This document shows, one piece after another, positions 43,876 to 53,197 of a DNA stretch of 64,000 nucleotides. Position numbers and translations under genes: made by a program. Where the stretch lies: positions 372,001 to 436,000 of the forward strand of contig JAXGQD010000001.1 in assembly GCA_040766665.1 (NCBI GenBank). Reading direction: 5' to 3'. The notes beneath the pieces are model-generated. The model ran no database searches. It worked only from the letters and a program-made list of their open reading frames with translations, and had not been told where the DNA came from. The stretch's first letter is position 1, and each line of letters starts with the position of its first letter. This DNA is from JAXGQD01 sp040766665. GTDB taxonomy: Bacteria > Bacillota > Clostridia > Saccharofermentanales > Fastidiosipilaceae.

Positions 43876-45029
43876 ATGGAAAGTATAATTTATGTCGGAA
43901 TCGATGTCCACAAAAACAGCTACACCCTGTGCTGCTTAGAGCCCAGCATGTACGGAGAGGACAAACTCTTGCTCAAACGACTTTGGATCCAGACAGCCAT
44001 CTGATCGAGAAATATTTGGATCGTATTGAAGAAAATTTCCTCTTACAACACCCGGACAAGGACGAGGTCCGCTTCGTCTGTGGCTATGAGGCAGGTTGCA
44101 TGGGCTATACCCTCTATTATCAGTTACGCCAAAAAGGCATCACCTGTCATGTCATGGCACCAAGTAGCATGCCCTGATACCAGAAGCATCGCATCAAGAC
44201 GGATCGTCTCGATGCCGAAAAGATTGCCAAAAGCTTGGCCTATGGAACCTACAGTCCATCTATATCCCAAGCGTTCAAGATGACATGATTAAGCAGTACA
44301 TCCGTATGCGAGACGACCACAAAAGAAGTTCAAAATGCTCAAGCAAGAGATTCAGGGCCTTTGTCTTCGTAATGGCCAAGCGTATGACGCTCGCAAAAGC
44401 TACTGGACGGCGGCCCATTTAACCTGGCTCAGTCGTTTGTCATTAGATCCGATTCTGAAGGAGACTTGCAAGAATACCTCTCGAGCTATCGGCAACTGAG
44501 TGACAAGCTTGACGCCTGATCGACGGATAGAAGAGCTGCTCAACTCGACGCTTACCGAGAAAAAGTAGAACAGCTTCGTTGTTTCGTAGGGATTAAGACT
44601 TACAGTGCGATGACTATCCTAGTGGAAACGAGTGATTTCCAACGGTTTAGAACAGCCGCCCACTATGCCGCCTATCTCGGATTGGTCCCAGGAGAGCACT
44701 CCAGCGGAGACACACAAATTCGAACGAGCATTACGAAAGCAGGAAACACCCATATCCGAAGAGTACTTGTAGAAGCCGCTCAGTGTTATACCCGAGGGTC
44801 TATTGGGCAAAAGTCTCGCGATTTACGAAAACGACAAGAAGGAAAGGCGCCCGATGTTATTGCGTATGCGGATCGAGCGAGCGAACGCTTGAGGCGCAAA
44901 TTCTACCGCATGAAACGTCAGTCCAAAAAACACAATGTTGCGGTAACGGCTATCGCCCGAGAGTTAGCCGGTTTCGTTTGGGGGATGATGACAGAACACC
45001 GAGAACCGGTACAAATAACCACAAGATAA
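43876..45029 (+). pseudogene. IS110-family transposase, multiple frameshifts and a stop
   Basis: It begins at ATG 43876 with TGGAGG upstream. 'IIYVGIDVHKNSYTLCCLEP' is the start of the RuvC-like DEDD domain. One base is missing near 43970 (the frame moves to 'AQTTLDPDSHLIEKYLDRIE'). A TGA occurs at 44175-44177, before 'YQKHRIKTDRLDAEKIAKS'. A further shift occurs near 44250 and more damage around 44330-44580. The C-terminal Transposase_20 domain is intact at 44610-45029 ('AAYLGLVPGEHSSGDTQIRT', 'SITKAGNTHIRRVLVEAAQC') and keeps the catalytic Ser region. It is inactive as it stands. Confidence 0.88.
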
Positions 45030-45090
45030 AAACAGATCACAAACAGCAGAGACAGCAAAAGTAAAGATCCATGACACCATGTCTGGAGGG

Positions 45091-45280
45091 AGGTTCAGAG
45101 GTTTTGATGGACAGACAGGTCGAGTGACTACGAAAAAAAGTTGTTGACACAGGAAACTGTGATTCACGTCGTAAGACTGTAGAACTCCACGGCGAACCAT
45201 TGACCTGCGGTAAGGATGACCGAATCCGCGTATAACAGAATGGCCAATGCCGAGAACTGTCGAATCAAACCTCTGAACCT
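45091..45280. repeat. 17-bp inverted repeat downstream of the IS110 transposase
   Basis: AGGTTCAGAGGTTTTGAT (45091-45108) and ATCAAACCTCTGAACCT (45264-45280) are inverted copies, one base apart in length. The second is followed by the hairpin CCTTCC/GGAAGG. The space between has smaller stems. It may belong to the element's non-coding end. Confidence 0.7.
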
Positions 45281-45354
45281 TCCTCTAGGAAGGAAGTTTC
45301 TAAATGATTTAATCGGAACGAAAAACATACTTGACAAGGGTCACTTCATAACAC

Positions 45355-45480
45355 TTTTTTCGCTAATCCAAGCTGCCGTGAATTTGAAATTGGTTTTGCG
45401 TAAAAAGTGTCGCAAAATCTCGGTAGCGACGTAATTTTAGCCCCAAAATTGCCACGCCAATTGGATTAGCGCAATTTTTG
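45355..45480. repeat. AATCCAA inverted repeat enclosing a GTCGC palindrome
   Basis: TTCGCTAATCCAAG (45359-45372) and TTGGATTAGCGCAA (45461-45474) are inverted copies of the word found at 20155-20350. Between them lies a GTCGC...GCGAC palindrome (45409-45430). It combines the two repeat families in one element. Confidence 0.65.
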
Positions 45481-45504
45481 CCGGATTATTAGCACTTCAC
45501 AAAA

Positions 45505-45541
45505 ATCAAAAACCCTGCAAACGCATTGTTTACAGGGCTTT
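45505..45541 (-). terminator. Terminator of tRNA-Arg(ACG)
   Basis: On the minus strand, CCCTGTAAAC...GTTTGCAGGG is followed by TTTTTG and then more T residues. Confidence 0.8.
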
Positions 45542-45545
45542 GTGT

Positions 45546-45622
<77 letters not shown>

Positions 45623-45638
45623 ATGTGCAACATGAGAG

Positions 45639-45667
45639 ATTCTAAACTCGAAACACTAGAAAGTCAA
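45639..45667 (-). promoter_or_regulatory. Sigma-A promoter of tRNA-Arg(ACG)
   Basis: On the minus strand, TTGACT and TAGAAT are separated by 17 bp. The rest of the 45623-45902 gap shows only a short repeated TGGCGCAAC. Confidence 0.75.
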
Positions 45668-45902
45668 GGCTCTTGACGTTATTTATTTATGGCGCAACGA
45701 ATAGCCGTTCAACGTGATTTTATTTTGGCGCAACAAGGGCTCAATATTCTTTGCTGAAAGAGAATGCTGAAATTCCGGAGAAGACAAAGAGTTCTCAAAT
45801 AAAACCTGAATCACAGCCCTCCTATTCTTTTTAAGGCCGGAGTCTGTTAGAATACCTAGGTGCGTTTTTCAAGCGTATGCTTTTCAGAAAGGTAGTGAAA
45901 AC

Positions 45903-47258
45903 ATGGCTAAAGGCTCTTTTAGGCCGGTTAACAAGACAAAGGGACACAAGTGGACGTTTTTTGTCTGTGTGCTGCTTGTTGCTTTGGCGGCATTGCTCGC
46001 CGCAACCGGACTTACGATTATTGAACCGGGGACGGGTAGGCTTTTGCCTATACATGGCGCTTCGGAAATCCGTTTTGGTATTGATATCCGCGGCGGTGTG
46101 GAAGCGGTTTATGCACCGGCTGAGTTTGAAGGAAAACCCAGTGACCAACAATTGGACGCGGTGCGCACCATCCTGGAAACACGCCTGGATAATTTGAATA
46201 TTTTGGATCGTGATGTGATTGTTGACCGTAGTAATAGCCGTGTGACGGTGCGTTTCCCTTGGAAGGCCACGGAAAGTGATTTTAATCCCGATACGGCGAT
46301 GAAGGAACTGGGCGAGACGGCCAAGTTGAGTTTCGTGGGACCGGACGGGGTAGAAATACTCACCGGTGCTGATGTCAAATCCGCTGCTGTAGGATCGATT
46401 CAACAGCAGGGCGGGACGCCGGAATACGTAGTGCAGCTGACACTGAATCCTGCGGGTGTGCAAAAGTTTGCCGATGCGACACAAAAGTTCATGGGCCAAC
46501 AAATCGTCATCAAGATGGACGAAACGACCATCTCCGACCCAAGGGTACAAGCCCATATTACGAACGGAGAAGCCATCATCTCCCCTATGGCGTCGCCGGA
46601 AGCAGCAGTGGCCCTGCAAGATAAGATCAATGCCGGTGCTTTGCCTTTTGCCATTACGGCGGTTTCGAGCCGCTCCATCAGCCCCTCGCTGGGCGCTTCA
46701 GCACTCGATGTGATGGTTCAAGCCGGTTTGGTAGCTTTTATTTTCCTCTGCCTCGCCTTGATTCTTTACTACAGACTTTCGGGTTTTGTGGCAGCGATTT
46801 CCTTGGCAGCCCAGGTCATCGGCATACTCTTGGCGATATCCATTCCTCAGCAAACGCTCACACTGCAAGGTATTGCAGGTATTATTCTCTCAATCGGTAT
46901 GGGTATTGACGCCAACGTCATCGTTTCCGAGCGCATCAGAGAAGAATTGCGTGGCGGTGCGACAGTGATCCAAGCCGTTGAAACCGGTTTTGACAAAGCC
47001 TTTTCATCCATTTTGGACGGTAACGTGACCGTGGCAATTTCTGCCATTTGTTTAATCGTGTTGGGCAGCGGTTCGATGCTTTCGTTCGGTTATTCACTCT
47101 TGGTCGGTGTTGTCTTGAACTTACTATGCGGTGCTACATTGTCGCATCTCATGACACGTTCTTTAGTGCAGTTTAAAGCCTTCCGTAATCCCAAATGGTT
47201 CCTCAACCTCAAAAATAAGATGGGGAACGGCAATGAGGAGGTGAAGGCCAGTGTTTAG
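45903..47258 (+). CDS. secD: Protein translocase subunit SecD
   Basis: 451 aa. One N-terminal membrane helix is followed by 'IRFGIDIRGGVEAVYAPAEF' (SecD signature), a large extracytoplasmic domain ('LETRLDNLNILDRDV', 'LNPAGVQKFADATQKFMGQQ'), then five C-terminal helices with 'GMGIDANVIVSERIREEL'. With SecF it uses the proton motive force to help export through SecYEG. It overlaps secF by 8 bp. Confidence 0.95.
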   Translation: MAKGSFRPVNKTKGHKWTFFVCVLLVALAALLAATGLTIIEPGTGRLLPIHGASEIRFGIDIRGGVEAVYAPAEFEGKPSDQQLDAVRTILETRLDNLNILDRDVIVDRSNSRVTVRFPWKATESDFNPDTAMKELGETAKLSFVGPDGVEILTGADVKSAAVGSIQQQGGTPEYVVQLTLNPAGVQKFADATQKFMGQQIVIKMDETTISDPRVQAHITNGEAIISPMASPEAAVALQDKINAGALPFAITAVSSRSISPSLGASALDVMVQAGLVAFIFLCLALILYYRLSGFVAAISLAAQVIGILLAISIPQQTLTLQGIAGIILSIGMGIDANVIVSERIREELRGGATVIQAVETGFDKAFSSILDGNVTVAISAICLIVLGSGSMLSFGYSLLVGVVLNLLCGATLSHLMTRSLVQFKAFRNPKWFLNLKNKMGNGNEEVKASV

Positions 47259-48174
47259 TTTTTATAAGAATCGTTACAAATTTTTAATCGGCTCCACAGT
47301 CGTGCTCTTGGCCGGATTAATCATCATGCTGGTCCATGGTTTGAATCTGGATATACAGTTTAAAGGCGGTAGCATTTTAAACTACAGCTACAGCGGTGAG
47401 ATTGATACGCAAGCTGCAGAAGATGTAATCAGCGGTGCGATTAACGGTAATGTGTCTGTGCAGACAACAAAAGATCTGGCCGGTGAAAAGCAAGCCCTGG
47501 TGGTCAGTGTCGCAGGAGACAAAGCACTGAGCGTCGATGAACAAACGGCGATGCGCGAAGCGCTGGAAAAAGCCTTCCCCGAGAACACCATTGAAGTCGG
47601 CGACATTCAAATTGTTGACCCTTATATTGGTAAAGAATTACTGCGTAACGGACTATTAGCCATTCTGATTGCATCGGTTCTGATTGTGGCTTATGTCTGG
47701 ATTCGTTTCCGCACGATCTCCGGTCCTTCGGCCGGTGTCTTTGCCCTCTTAGCTCTGTTGCATGACGTCTTGATCGCGTTTTTTGCCTTTGTGATCTTCG
47801 GTTTCCCGCTCAACGAAACGGTGGTGGCGGTGGTGCTGTCCATTCTGGGTTGGTCCGTTAACGACACGATTGTCATTTATGACCGCATCCGTGAAAACGC
47901 TAACCTGCACCGTAACGGCCAAAGTCTACCGGATTTGGTGGATCGTTCTATCCATCAGTCGCTGACTCGCTCAATCAATACCTCTATGGCTGCCTTTATT
48001 GCCGTGATGATTGCGTATGTTTTTGCCAGCATTTACAACATAGAAAGCATCCGCGAATTTGCCTTACCCATGGCTATCGGTATCATTGCCGGCTCCTACT
48101 CGACGATTTTCCTAGCCACGCCGTTCTGGGCGATGTGGAAAACTCGACAGGGCAGAAGTGGTTACGAGAACTGA
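47251..48174 (+). CDS. secF: Protein translocase subunit SecF
   Basis: 307 aa, starting at GTG 47251 with GAGGTG upstream in the end of secD. It has six helices, an extracytoplasmic loop, 'LNLDIQFKGGSILNYSYSGE' and the signature 'GWSVNDTIVIYDRIRENANL'. It is the partner of SecD. Separate secD and secF genes (not a fusion) fit Clostridia. Confidence 0.95.
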   Translation: MFSFYKNRYKFLIGSTVVLLAGLIIMLVHGLNLDIQFKGGSILNYSYSGEIDTQAAEDVISGAINGNVSVQTTKDLAGEKQALVVSVAGDKALSVDEQTAMREALEKAFPENTIEVGDIQIVDPYIGKELLRNGLLAILIASVLIVAYVWIRFRTISGPSAGVFALLALLHDVLIAFFAFVIFGFPLNETVVAVVLSILGWSVNDTIVIYDRIRENANLHRNGQSLPDLVDRSIHQSLTRSINTSMAAFIAVMIAYVFASIYNIESIREFALPMAIGIIAGSYSTIFLATPFWAMWKTRQGRSGYEN

Positions 48175-48863
48175 TGCCCAAGCATAAAAACACAAGACAC
48201 GCGCGGGATTTCGCTTATCTGATCTTCGACATGGACGGGACGATAGCGGAATCTCTTGCTGTCTGGCAAACTATTGATGAGCAATTTTTGGCCAAACGCG
48301 GCCTGCTCTGTGATGAGGAATACCTTCAGGCGGTGCGTATCCGCAGACTCTATGAATCAGCCCTTTACACCATTGAGCGCTATGGGCTCGATGAGAATCC
48401 GGATGATATAGTGCAGGAATGGATCGATATGGCCTATGTCCAATATCGCGATGTGATTGAATTGCGCCCAGGCGTGGTGCCGTTTTTAGCAGAGCGAGCT
48501 CGACTTGGGAAAAAACTGGCCATCTGCACCTCAAGTGATCGTATCTTCGTCGAAGCGCTTCTCTCACGTTATGGTGTCTTGCCGCTCTTCGAATCCATCG
48601 TTTGTGCCCGCGAACATGAGTTGGGCAAAGAGTTTCCCGATATTTGGCACTTTACCGCCCGTTCTTTAGGGGCAAAAGCCTCCGACTGCCTTGTCTTCGA
48701 AGACACGTTAGCTGTTTTGCTGGCAGCTAAAGCCGCGGGTTGCACCACAGTCGCAATCGAAGATGGGCATGCTGGGCACGAAAAAGTGGCCTTGATTGAG
48801 GCCGCCGACTATTATTGCAAGGATTTTGCCGAACTGGAACATTTATTTACTAAAGTAGAGTAG
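48174..48863 (+). CDS. HAD superfamily phosphatase/phosphomutase-like
   Basis: 229 aa. ATG 48174 overlaps the secF stop (TGATG). Motif I is LIFDMDGTIAES (Asp nucleophile), motif II is ICTSSD, motif III is the Lys in the HELGKEFPD region, and motif IV is CLVFEDTLAVLLAAKAAG. The cap is helical (subclass I), as in beta-phosphoglucomutase and small phosphatases. The substrate is unknown. Co-transcription with secDF is likely and probably has no functional meaning. Confidence 0.88.
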   Translation: MPKHKNTRHARDFAYLIFDMDGTIAESLAVWQTIDEQFLAKRGLLCDEEYLQAVRIRRLYESALYTIERYGLDENPDDIVQEWIDMAYVQYRDVIELRPGVVPFLAERARLGKKLAICTSSDRIFVEALLSRYGVLPLFESIVCAREHELGKEFPDIWHFTARSLGAKASDCLVFEDTLAVLLAAKAAGCTTVAIEDGHAGHEKVALIEAADYYCKDFAELEHLFTKVE

Positions 48864-48874
48864 CTGCAAAAATG

Positions 48875-49723
48875 CTAATGTGAGCGATTTTGCATACGAA
48901 ACTGCATCGGTGCCATACCGACCCGCTTTGTAAAGAGGGTGATGAGATTACTGCTGTTCGGATAACCGACCATCTTGGAGATTTCGCTGATGGGATGGTT
49001 CGTGTTTGTTAGTAACACTTTGGCCTGGTCAATGCGTGAATTCACGATAAATTCGGTGGGTGACTGTCCGGTCAGGCTCTTAAAGAGATGCGAGAAATAA
49101 TAAACACTCAGGTTGGTGAGTTCGGATAGGTCCTTGAGAGTAATCTTTTGCCCAACATTAGCCCGAATATACTTAATCGCCATACTCAAAGATTCGTCGT
49201 TCTTACGCAGTTGCGGTGTGTGGCTGGGGTTGTCCAAGAGCATGAAGAAACGGTAGAGGCGGTAAGAGGAGGCAATCACACTCTCGTTTTGACCTTCGCT
49301 ATAAAACTTCAGCAGGTTTTTTATTTCGTTTTTAATACTTTCATTATTCGCTCCGTCGATGACAATACCGGAGGCCTGATTGATTTGATGACAGATTTCC
49401 TGGGCGTGCGGACCATCGAAGTGCACGTAATAATAGTCGCTCAATTCACTGGCGTAATAATAATGGGGCTGTCGACAGTCGAAAAAAACAACTTGCCCGG
49501 CTGTGGCTGTGTAATGCTCTTGACCCAATTCCAGATGTAAAGAACCGCGATTGACATAGAGCAGCAGAAGCGGTCCATAACTTTTTCGTTTGATGTAATA
49601 TTCACGATTGCAAAAGAGATGCCCGCACCAGATGATGGAATAGTATTGGTGTATGATGGTATTACTAGGTGAAAACGAATAAACCTCGGATTGCGGCAGT
49701 ATCCCCACTTCATATGTGCTCAT
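48875..49723 (-). CDS. AraC family transcriptional regulator
   Basis: 282 aa. The N-terminal cupin-like sensor (about 20-150) has 'LHLELGQEHYTATAGQVVFF' and a sugar-binding-like His region. The C-terminal double helix-turn-helix (about 180-278) has 'KITLKDLSELTNLSVYYFSH' and 'PISEISKMVGYPNSSNLITL'. Regulators of this type control sugar uptake. It lies next to the ribose-type ABC operon (about 1.45 kb away, divergent, beyond a decayed AraC gene), which makes that operon its probable target. Confidence 0.88.
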   Translation of the reverse strand: MSTYEVGILPQSEVYSFSPSNTIIHQYYSIIWCGHLFCNREYYIKRKSYGPLLLLYVNRGSLHLELGQEHYTATAGQVVFFDCRQPHYYYASELSDYYYVHFDGPHAQEICHQINQASGIVIDGANNESIKNEIKNLLKFYSEGQNESVIASSYRLYRFFMLLDNPSHTPQLRKNDESLSMAIKYIRANVGQKITLKDLSELTNLSVYYFSHLFKSLTGQSPTEFIVNSRIDQAKVLLTNTNHPISEISKMVGYPNSSNLITLFTKRVGMAPMQFRMQNRSH

Positions 49724-49818
49724 GCTTTACTCAACTTTCCTTACGTCTCTGCACCAAATGAATTGTGCATTCTTTTACTAATCCGCTGGCTGCATTTTAG
49801 TAAATGGCTGATGATTTA

Positions 49819-50791
49819 TCAATTGCCCTCTTTGCTCTGAGCCGTGGCGATAGCTTTAAAATAGCGGGGCGGACTCCCGGTGACTTTCTTGAAGAGCCGC
49901 GAAAAGTAGTTCGCGTCATAGATGCCGATGACGGCACTGATTTCTGCGATGGACAGATCGGTGGTCTGCAAGAGTTCCAACGCTTTCAGGATTCTGACTT
50001 TGTTTAAATAATTGACCGGTGTCATGCCCGTCTCTTCTTTGAAAAGCATGCGAAAATAATTAAGCGTTATACCTTCTTTTTGGGCAAAAGCCTCAAAGTC
50101 ATGCTGTTTCGCAGGATTCTCGTCGATCATCTTCAAGACATTTGCGACCAGATCCTCTTCCAAGTGAAGGTCTGCATTGACCACCAATTTGCTTGACCTT
50201 GATACGCTGTAACCGTGCGCGTAATTGCTCAAGGTAAATCCTTCTTTCATCTCCTCAACCAAGGAAGCGTTCCGTTTGTTCATTCTGTATTTCCAACATC
50301 ATGCCGCTTATCTGCTCCACTTGATCAGGTGTCAGATGAAAGATTTTATAGTAGCCTTCCGTCTCGGTTTCTTCGCTATCAGGTAAGTGCTTGTCGTGAT
50401 CAGAAAAAGCCATGATGCTATTGAGGTGTTTCTGCATGGGTGCTTCTTCGGCTTCGGGCAAATGGCTTGCGCTTCTAAAAGAAGCCTTTCTCATAAATAA
50501 ATCCGCTTCAAACTGAATTCGATGAAGGAGACGCGCTCTGAAAGCGAAAAGGCGTGCGTGCTTAAAATTGGGGAAGCAGAGAAAGAGGTCTCCTTTTAGC
50601 AGAGGTTTGTAACTGTATTCCGAGTAGACCTTACAGGAACCCTGTTGCACGAGTATCAGTCACAACAGTTGTGCTGGTGCAAAGGAATCTCTGTCATCGT
50701 GCTGCGTTCAATCATGGCATCGATATCGCTGACGCTTCTTATGGAAATGCCTGACTGGTCAAAATTCGATCTGACTGATGTAGTTTGACAT
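49819..50791 (-). pseudogene. Second AraC family regulator, frameshifted
   Basis: Pieces in different frames add up to one AraC protein. An N-terminus starts near 50791 (MSNYISQIEF, then a stop). 'SVSDIDAMIERSTMTEIPLH' comes in another frame, then a cupin part 'QQGSCKVYSEYSYKPLLKGD' ending at 50255. A separate frame (to 49819) carries the HTH domain with 'ISAVIGIYDANYFSRLFKKV'. At least three lesions are needed. It lies between the intact AraC gene and the ABC operon, and is probably a decayed duplicate. Confidence 0.8.
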
Positions 50792-51038
50792 ACTTTCTCC
50801 AAAACAAGATTGATGAATTCATTATAACAAGAATGATTAATTATTTAACGATTTCTGCTTTTAAGCCACTTGCTACAAATTTCAGCTCTCGCTTTTATCT
50901 AAGTGGACAATGACGACTTTTTACTTTGATGTATTGTGCTAAAACTAGGTTGTTTTTATTCTATCACATGCATGAATAGAGGTGTTAACTTGTAAATGAC
51001 GAAAATCAAAAGCAAAATATAGACATTTGCACAAAATA

Positions 51039-51054
51039 AAACAAACGTTTACAA
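51039..51054. promoter_or_regulatory. Putative LacI/CcpA-type operator upstream of the ABC operon
   Basis: AAACAAACGTTTACAA contains the central CG palindrome AAACGTTT. Read on the other strand, TGTAAACGTTTGTT is close to a cre site. It lies 125 bp before the first permease. The remaining 50792-51178 gap is AT-rich and has no gene. Confidence 0.4.
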
Positions 51055-51178
51055 AAATCTTAAAAACAAATATCCGCTCGGAAAAACAGATCACATCATT
51101 TTAAAAGACAGTAAAATCGGCCTTCGTCAAAAAGCAAGATAAGCAAAATTTATTAGGACGACTTGGAAGGAGGAAAAG

Positions 51179-52138
51179 GTGAGTACAGGTGTAAAAACAA
51201 ATGTTTTCAGTTTTGTTAAAAACCAAGCAATCTTTTTCGCGCTATTGGCAGTCTTCGGCATATTCTCGTTATTGTCGCCGTTATTTTATTCGGTAGACAA
51301 TATCATTCTAATCTTTAGGCAGGTTGCCACGATAGCGATTATGGGCTGCGGGATGAGTTTTGCCATTATCGGCGGAAACTTTGACCTATCGGTGGGTTCC
51401 TTGCTTTCCCTTTGCTGCGTGATCTGCATTTCGCTGCATGACGTGATTGGACCCATTCCTGCCATGCTGGTCACGATTGTAGTGGGTATCATTTCCGGCA
51501 TTGTATCGGGCTTTTTGGTCGGTTATCTCAGACTTAACTCTATGATAGTGACCTTGGGTATGATGAACGTCTTACAGGCTGTGACCTTACTTTACACCGG
51601 TGGTTCTTCCGTGAAGTTGGCAGACCCCAAAGTCTGGTTCACCCAAATCGGAAAAGGTAGTTTAGGCCCCATTCCTTATGTCACCATCATCATGGCCGTG
51701 GTTGTTGCCGTGAGTGCCATCATTCTTAATAAAACCGTTTTTGGCCACCATGTCCTTAACGTCGGAAGTAATAAAGTGGCTTGTCGTTTCTCGGGTATCA
51801 ATGACAGTCTGGTTTTGATGAAAACATTCATTTTTTCAGGAGTGACCACTGCCATCGGCGCAATTATTCTCTGCTCCCGCGGCGGCGCCGCACAAAACAC
51901 CATGGGCCAGAGTTATGAATTTGATGTCATCACTGGTGTTATCCTCGGCGGAGCGAGCTTGGCCGGTGGTAGCGGCAGCATTATCAAAACACTGATCGGC
52001 GTCATCATCATTGGTATTCTGAAGAACGGTTTTGTCATCATCGGCTTGCCTTATTACCTGCAGTGGCTGGCACAATGCCTCATCATCCTGGCAGCGGTTT
52101 GGTTTTCGATTCAGTCGAAAGAGAGGAGGGCTGCATAA
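51179..52138 (+). CDS. Ribose-type sugar ABC transporter permease (first)
   Basis: 319 aa from GTG 51179 with AAGGAGG upstream. It has 8-10 membrane helices and the RbsC/AraH family block 'FAIIGGNFDLSVGSLLSLCC', then GGASLAGGSGSIIKTLIGVI near the C-terminus. It is one half of a heterodimeric membrane channel with the next permease. The order permease-permease-binding protein-ATPase is unusual, since the ATPase usually comes before the permeases in rbs-like operons. Confidence 0.9.
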   Translation: MSTGVKTNVFSFVKNQAIFFALLAVFGIFSLLSPLFYSVDNIILIFRQVATIAIMGCGMSFAIIGGNFDLSVGSLLSLCCVICISLHDVIGPIPAMLVTIVVGIISGIVSGFLVGYLRLNSMIVTLGMMNVLQAVTLLYTGGSSVKLADPKVWFTQIGKGSLGPIPYVTIIMAVVVAVSAIILNKTVFGHHVLNVGSNKVACRFSGINDSLVLMKTFIFSGVTTAIGAIILCSRGGAAQNTMGQSYEFDVITGVILGGASLAGGSGSIIKTLIGVIIIGILKNGFVIIGLPYYLQWLAQCLIILAAVWFSIQSKERRAA

Positions 52139-53100
52139 TGCAAAAGCTCAAACAATTCGCCGCAAAGAACACGGTCGTACCGATTCTCTTAATTATCTTC
52201 TTAATAGGCACCTTCTTAGTCCCGGGTTTCATGACCCTGCCCAACCTGCTCAATGTCTTCAATCAAAATGCGGTCAAGGGTATCATGGCCATCGGTATGA
52301 CATTCGTCATTATCAACGGATACTTTGATATGTCCATCGTCACCCTCATCAGCCTGACTGCCGCTCTTTCCTGCGGTTTGCAGCGCACCCTGCCCCTGGG
52401 GGTCGCCCTCCTGCTTGCCTTGGCGGTCGGATTTATCGTCGGCTCCATCAACGGTTTTTTAGTGGCAAAAGCCGGCATCAACGCCTTCGTTGTTACCCTC
52501 GCCATGATGCTTGGTTGCCGCTCACTTTCCTACATGTACAGTCAGGAAAAATCCATTCTCGCAACCAATGATCTGTTCACCTCTTTCGGTATCGGAAAGA
52601 TCGGTGGGCTTTCATACATCAGCATCCTCTTTATCGTCCTCTTGGTCATTGCCCATTATGTGCTGCGTTATACAAGACACGGCCGCAACACCTATGCCGT
52701 AGGTGGCAATGCCAACTCCGCCTTCAATGCCGGTATCAACACCACGAAGACGACCTTTCTAAACTTTCTTATCTGTGGTGTGACCGGCGCAATGGGCGGC
52801 ATTCTCTTCGCCGCTTCCAGCGGTGCCGCTTCACCCCCCTTGGGTTGGCCTGATATGCACATGCTGGTCATCGCCGGTGTCGTTCTGGGAGGAACAAAAC
52901 TTTCCGGTGGCTACGGCAATGTTTGGTACACCTGTGGCGGTGTCATGATTCTGGGCATGGTCAGCAACATCATGAATCTCTTAAACGTACAAACCTATAT
53001 CTCCACCTTAGTTACGGGCGTCATCATGATTGGTGTTCTCTACATGGACAAGGTGCTCACAGAACGCAAAGAAAGAGCGCGCTTAGCCGGCTCACGTTAA
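52138..53100 (+). CDS. Ribose-type sugar ABC transporter permease (second)
   Basis: 320 aa. ATG 52138 overlaps the previous stop by one base (TAATG), with GAGGAGG upstream. It is the same family: 'VINGYFDMSIVTLISLTAAL' and GTKLSGGYGNVWYTCGGVM. The two permeases are only distantly alike, so they probably form a fixed heterodimer. The ligand is not deducible from the permease. Confidence 0.9.
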   Translation: MQKLKQFAAKNTVVPILLIIFLIGTFLVPGFMTLPNLLNVFNQNAVKGIMAIGMTFVIINGYFDMSIVTLISLTAALSCGLQRTLPLGVALLLALAVGFIVGSINGFLVAKAGINAFVVTLAMMLGCRSLSYMYSQEKSILATNDLFTSFGIGKIGGLSYISILFIVLLVIAHYVLRYTRHGRNTYAVGGNANSAFNAGINTTKTTFLNFLICGVTGAMGGILFAASSGAASPPLGWPDMHMLVIAGVVLGGTKLSGGYGNVWYTCGGVMILGMVSNIMNLLNVQTYISTLVTGVIMIGVLYMDKVLTERKERARLAGSR

Positions 53101-53197
53101 TACTTAGTCAGTAATCCATATGTATTTAACCGTTTAAGCAATGCAGAACCACCTGATATTTGAACGGTCAAAATAAGAAATTTTAGGAGGAACTAAA

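Larger units (their letters stand above)
43690..45300 (+). mobile_element. Decayed IS110-family insertion sequence (approximate limits)
   Basis: The interval holds an IS110-type transposase remnant with about 185 bp upstream and 270 bp of structured sequence downstream. IS110-family elements lack terminal inverted repeats, so the ends cannot be set from sequence; limits are by context. In active members a non-coding end encodes the bridge RNA. The 43447-43690 stretch before it shows nothing I can name. Confidence 0.5.

Noticed and set aside
43929..44283. Separate small genes inside the IS110 remnant
   Set aside because: They are pieces of one transposase in different frames, joined by single-base lesions.
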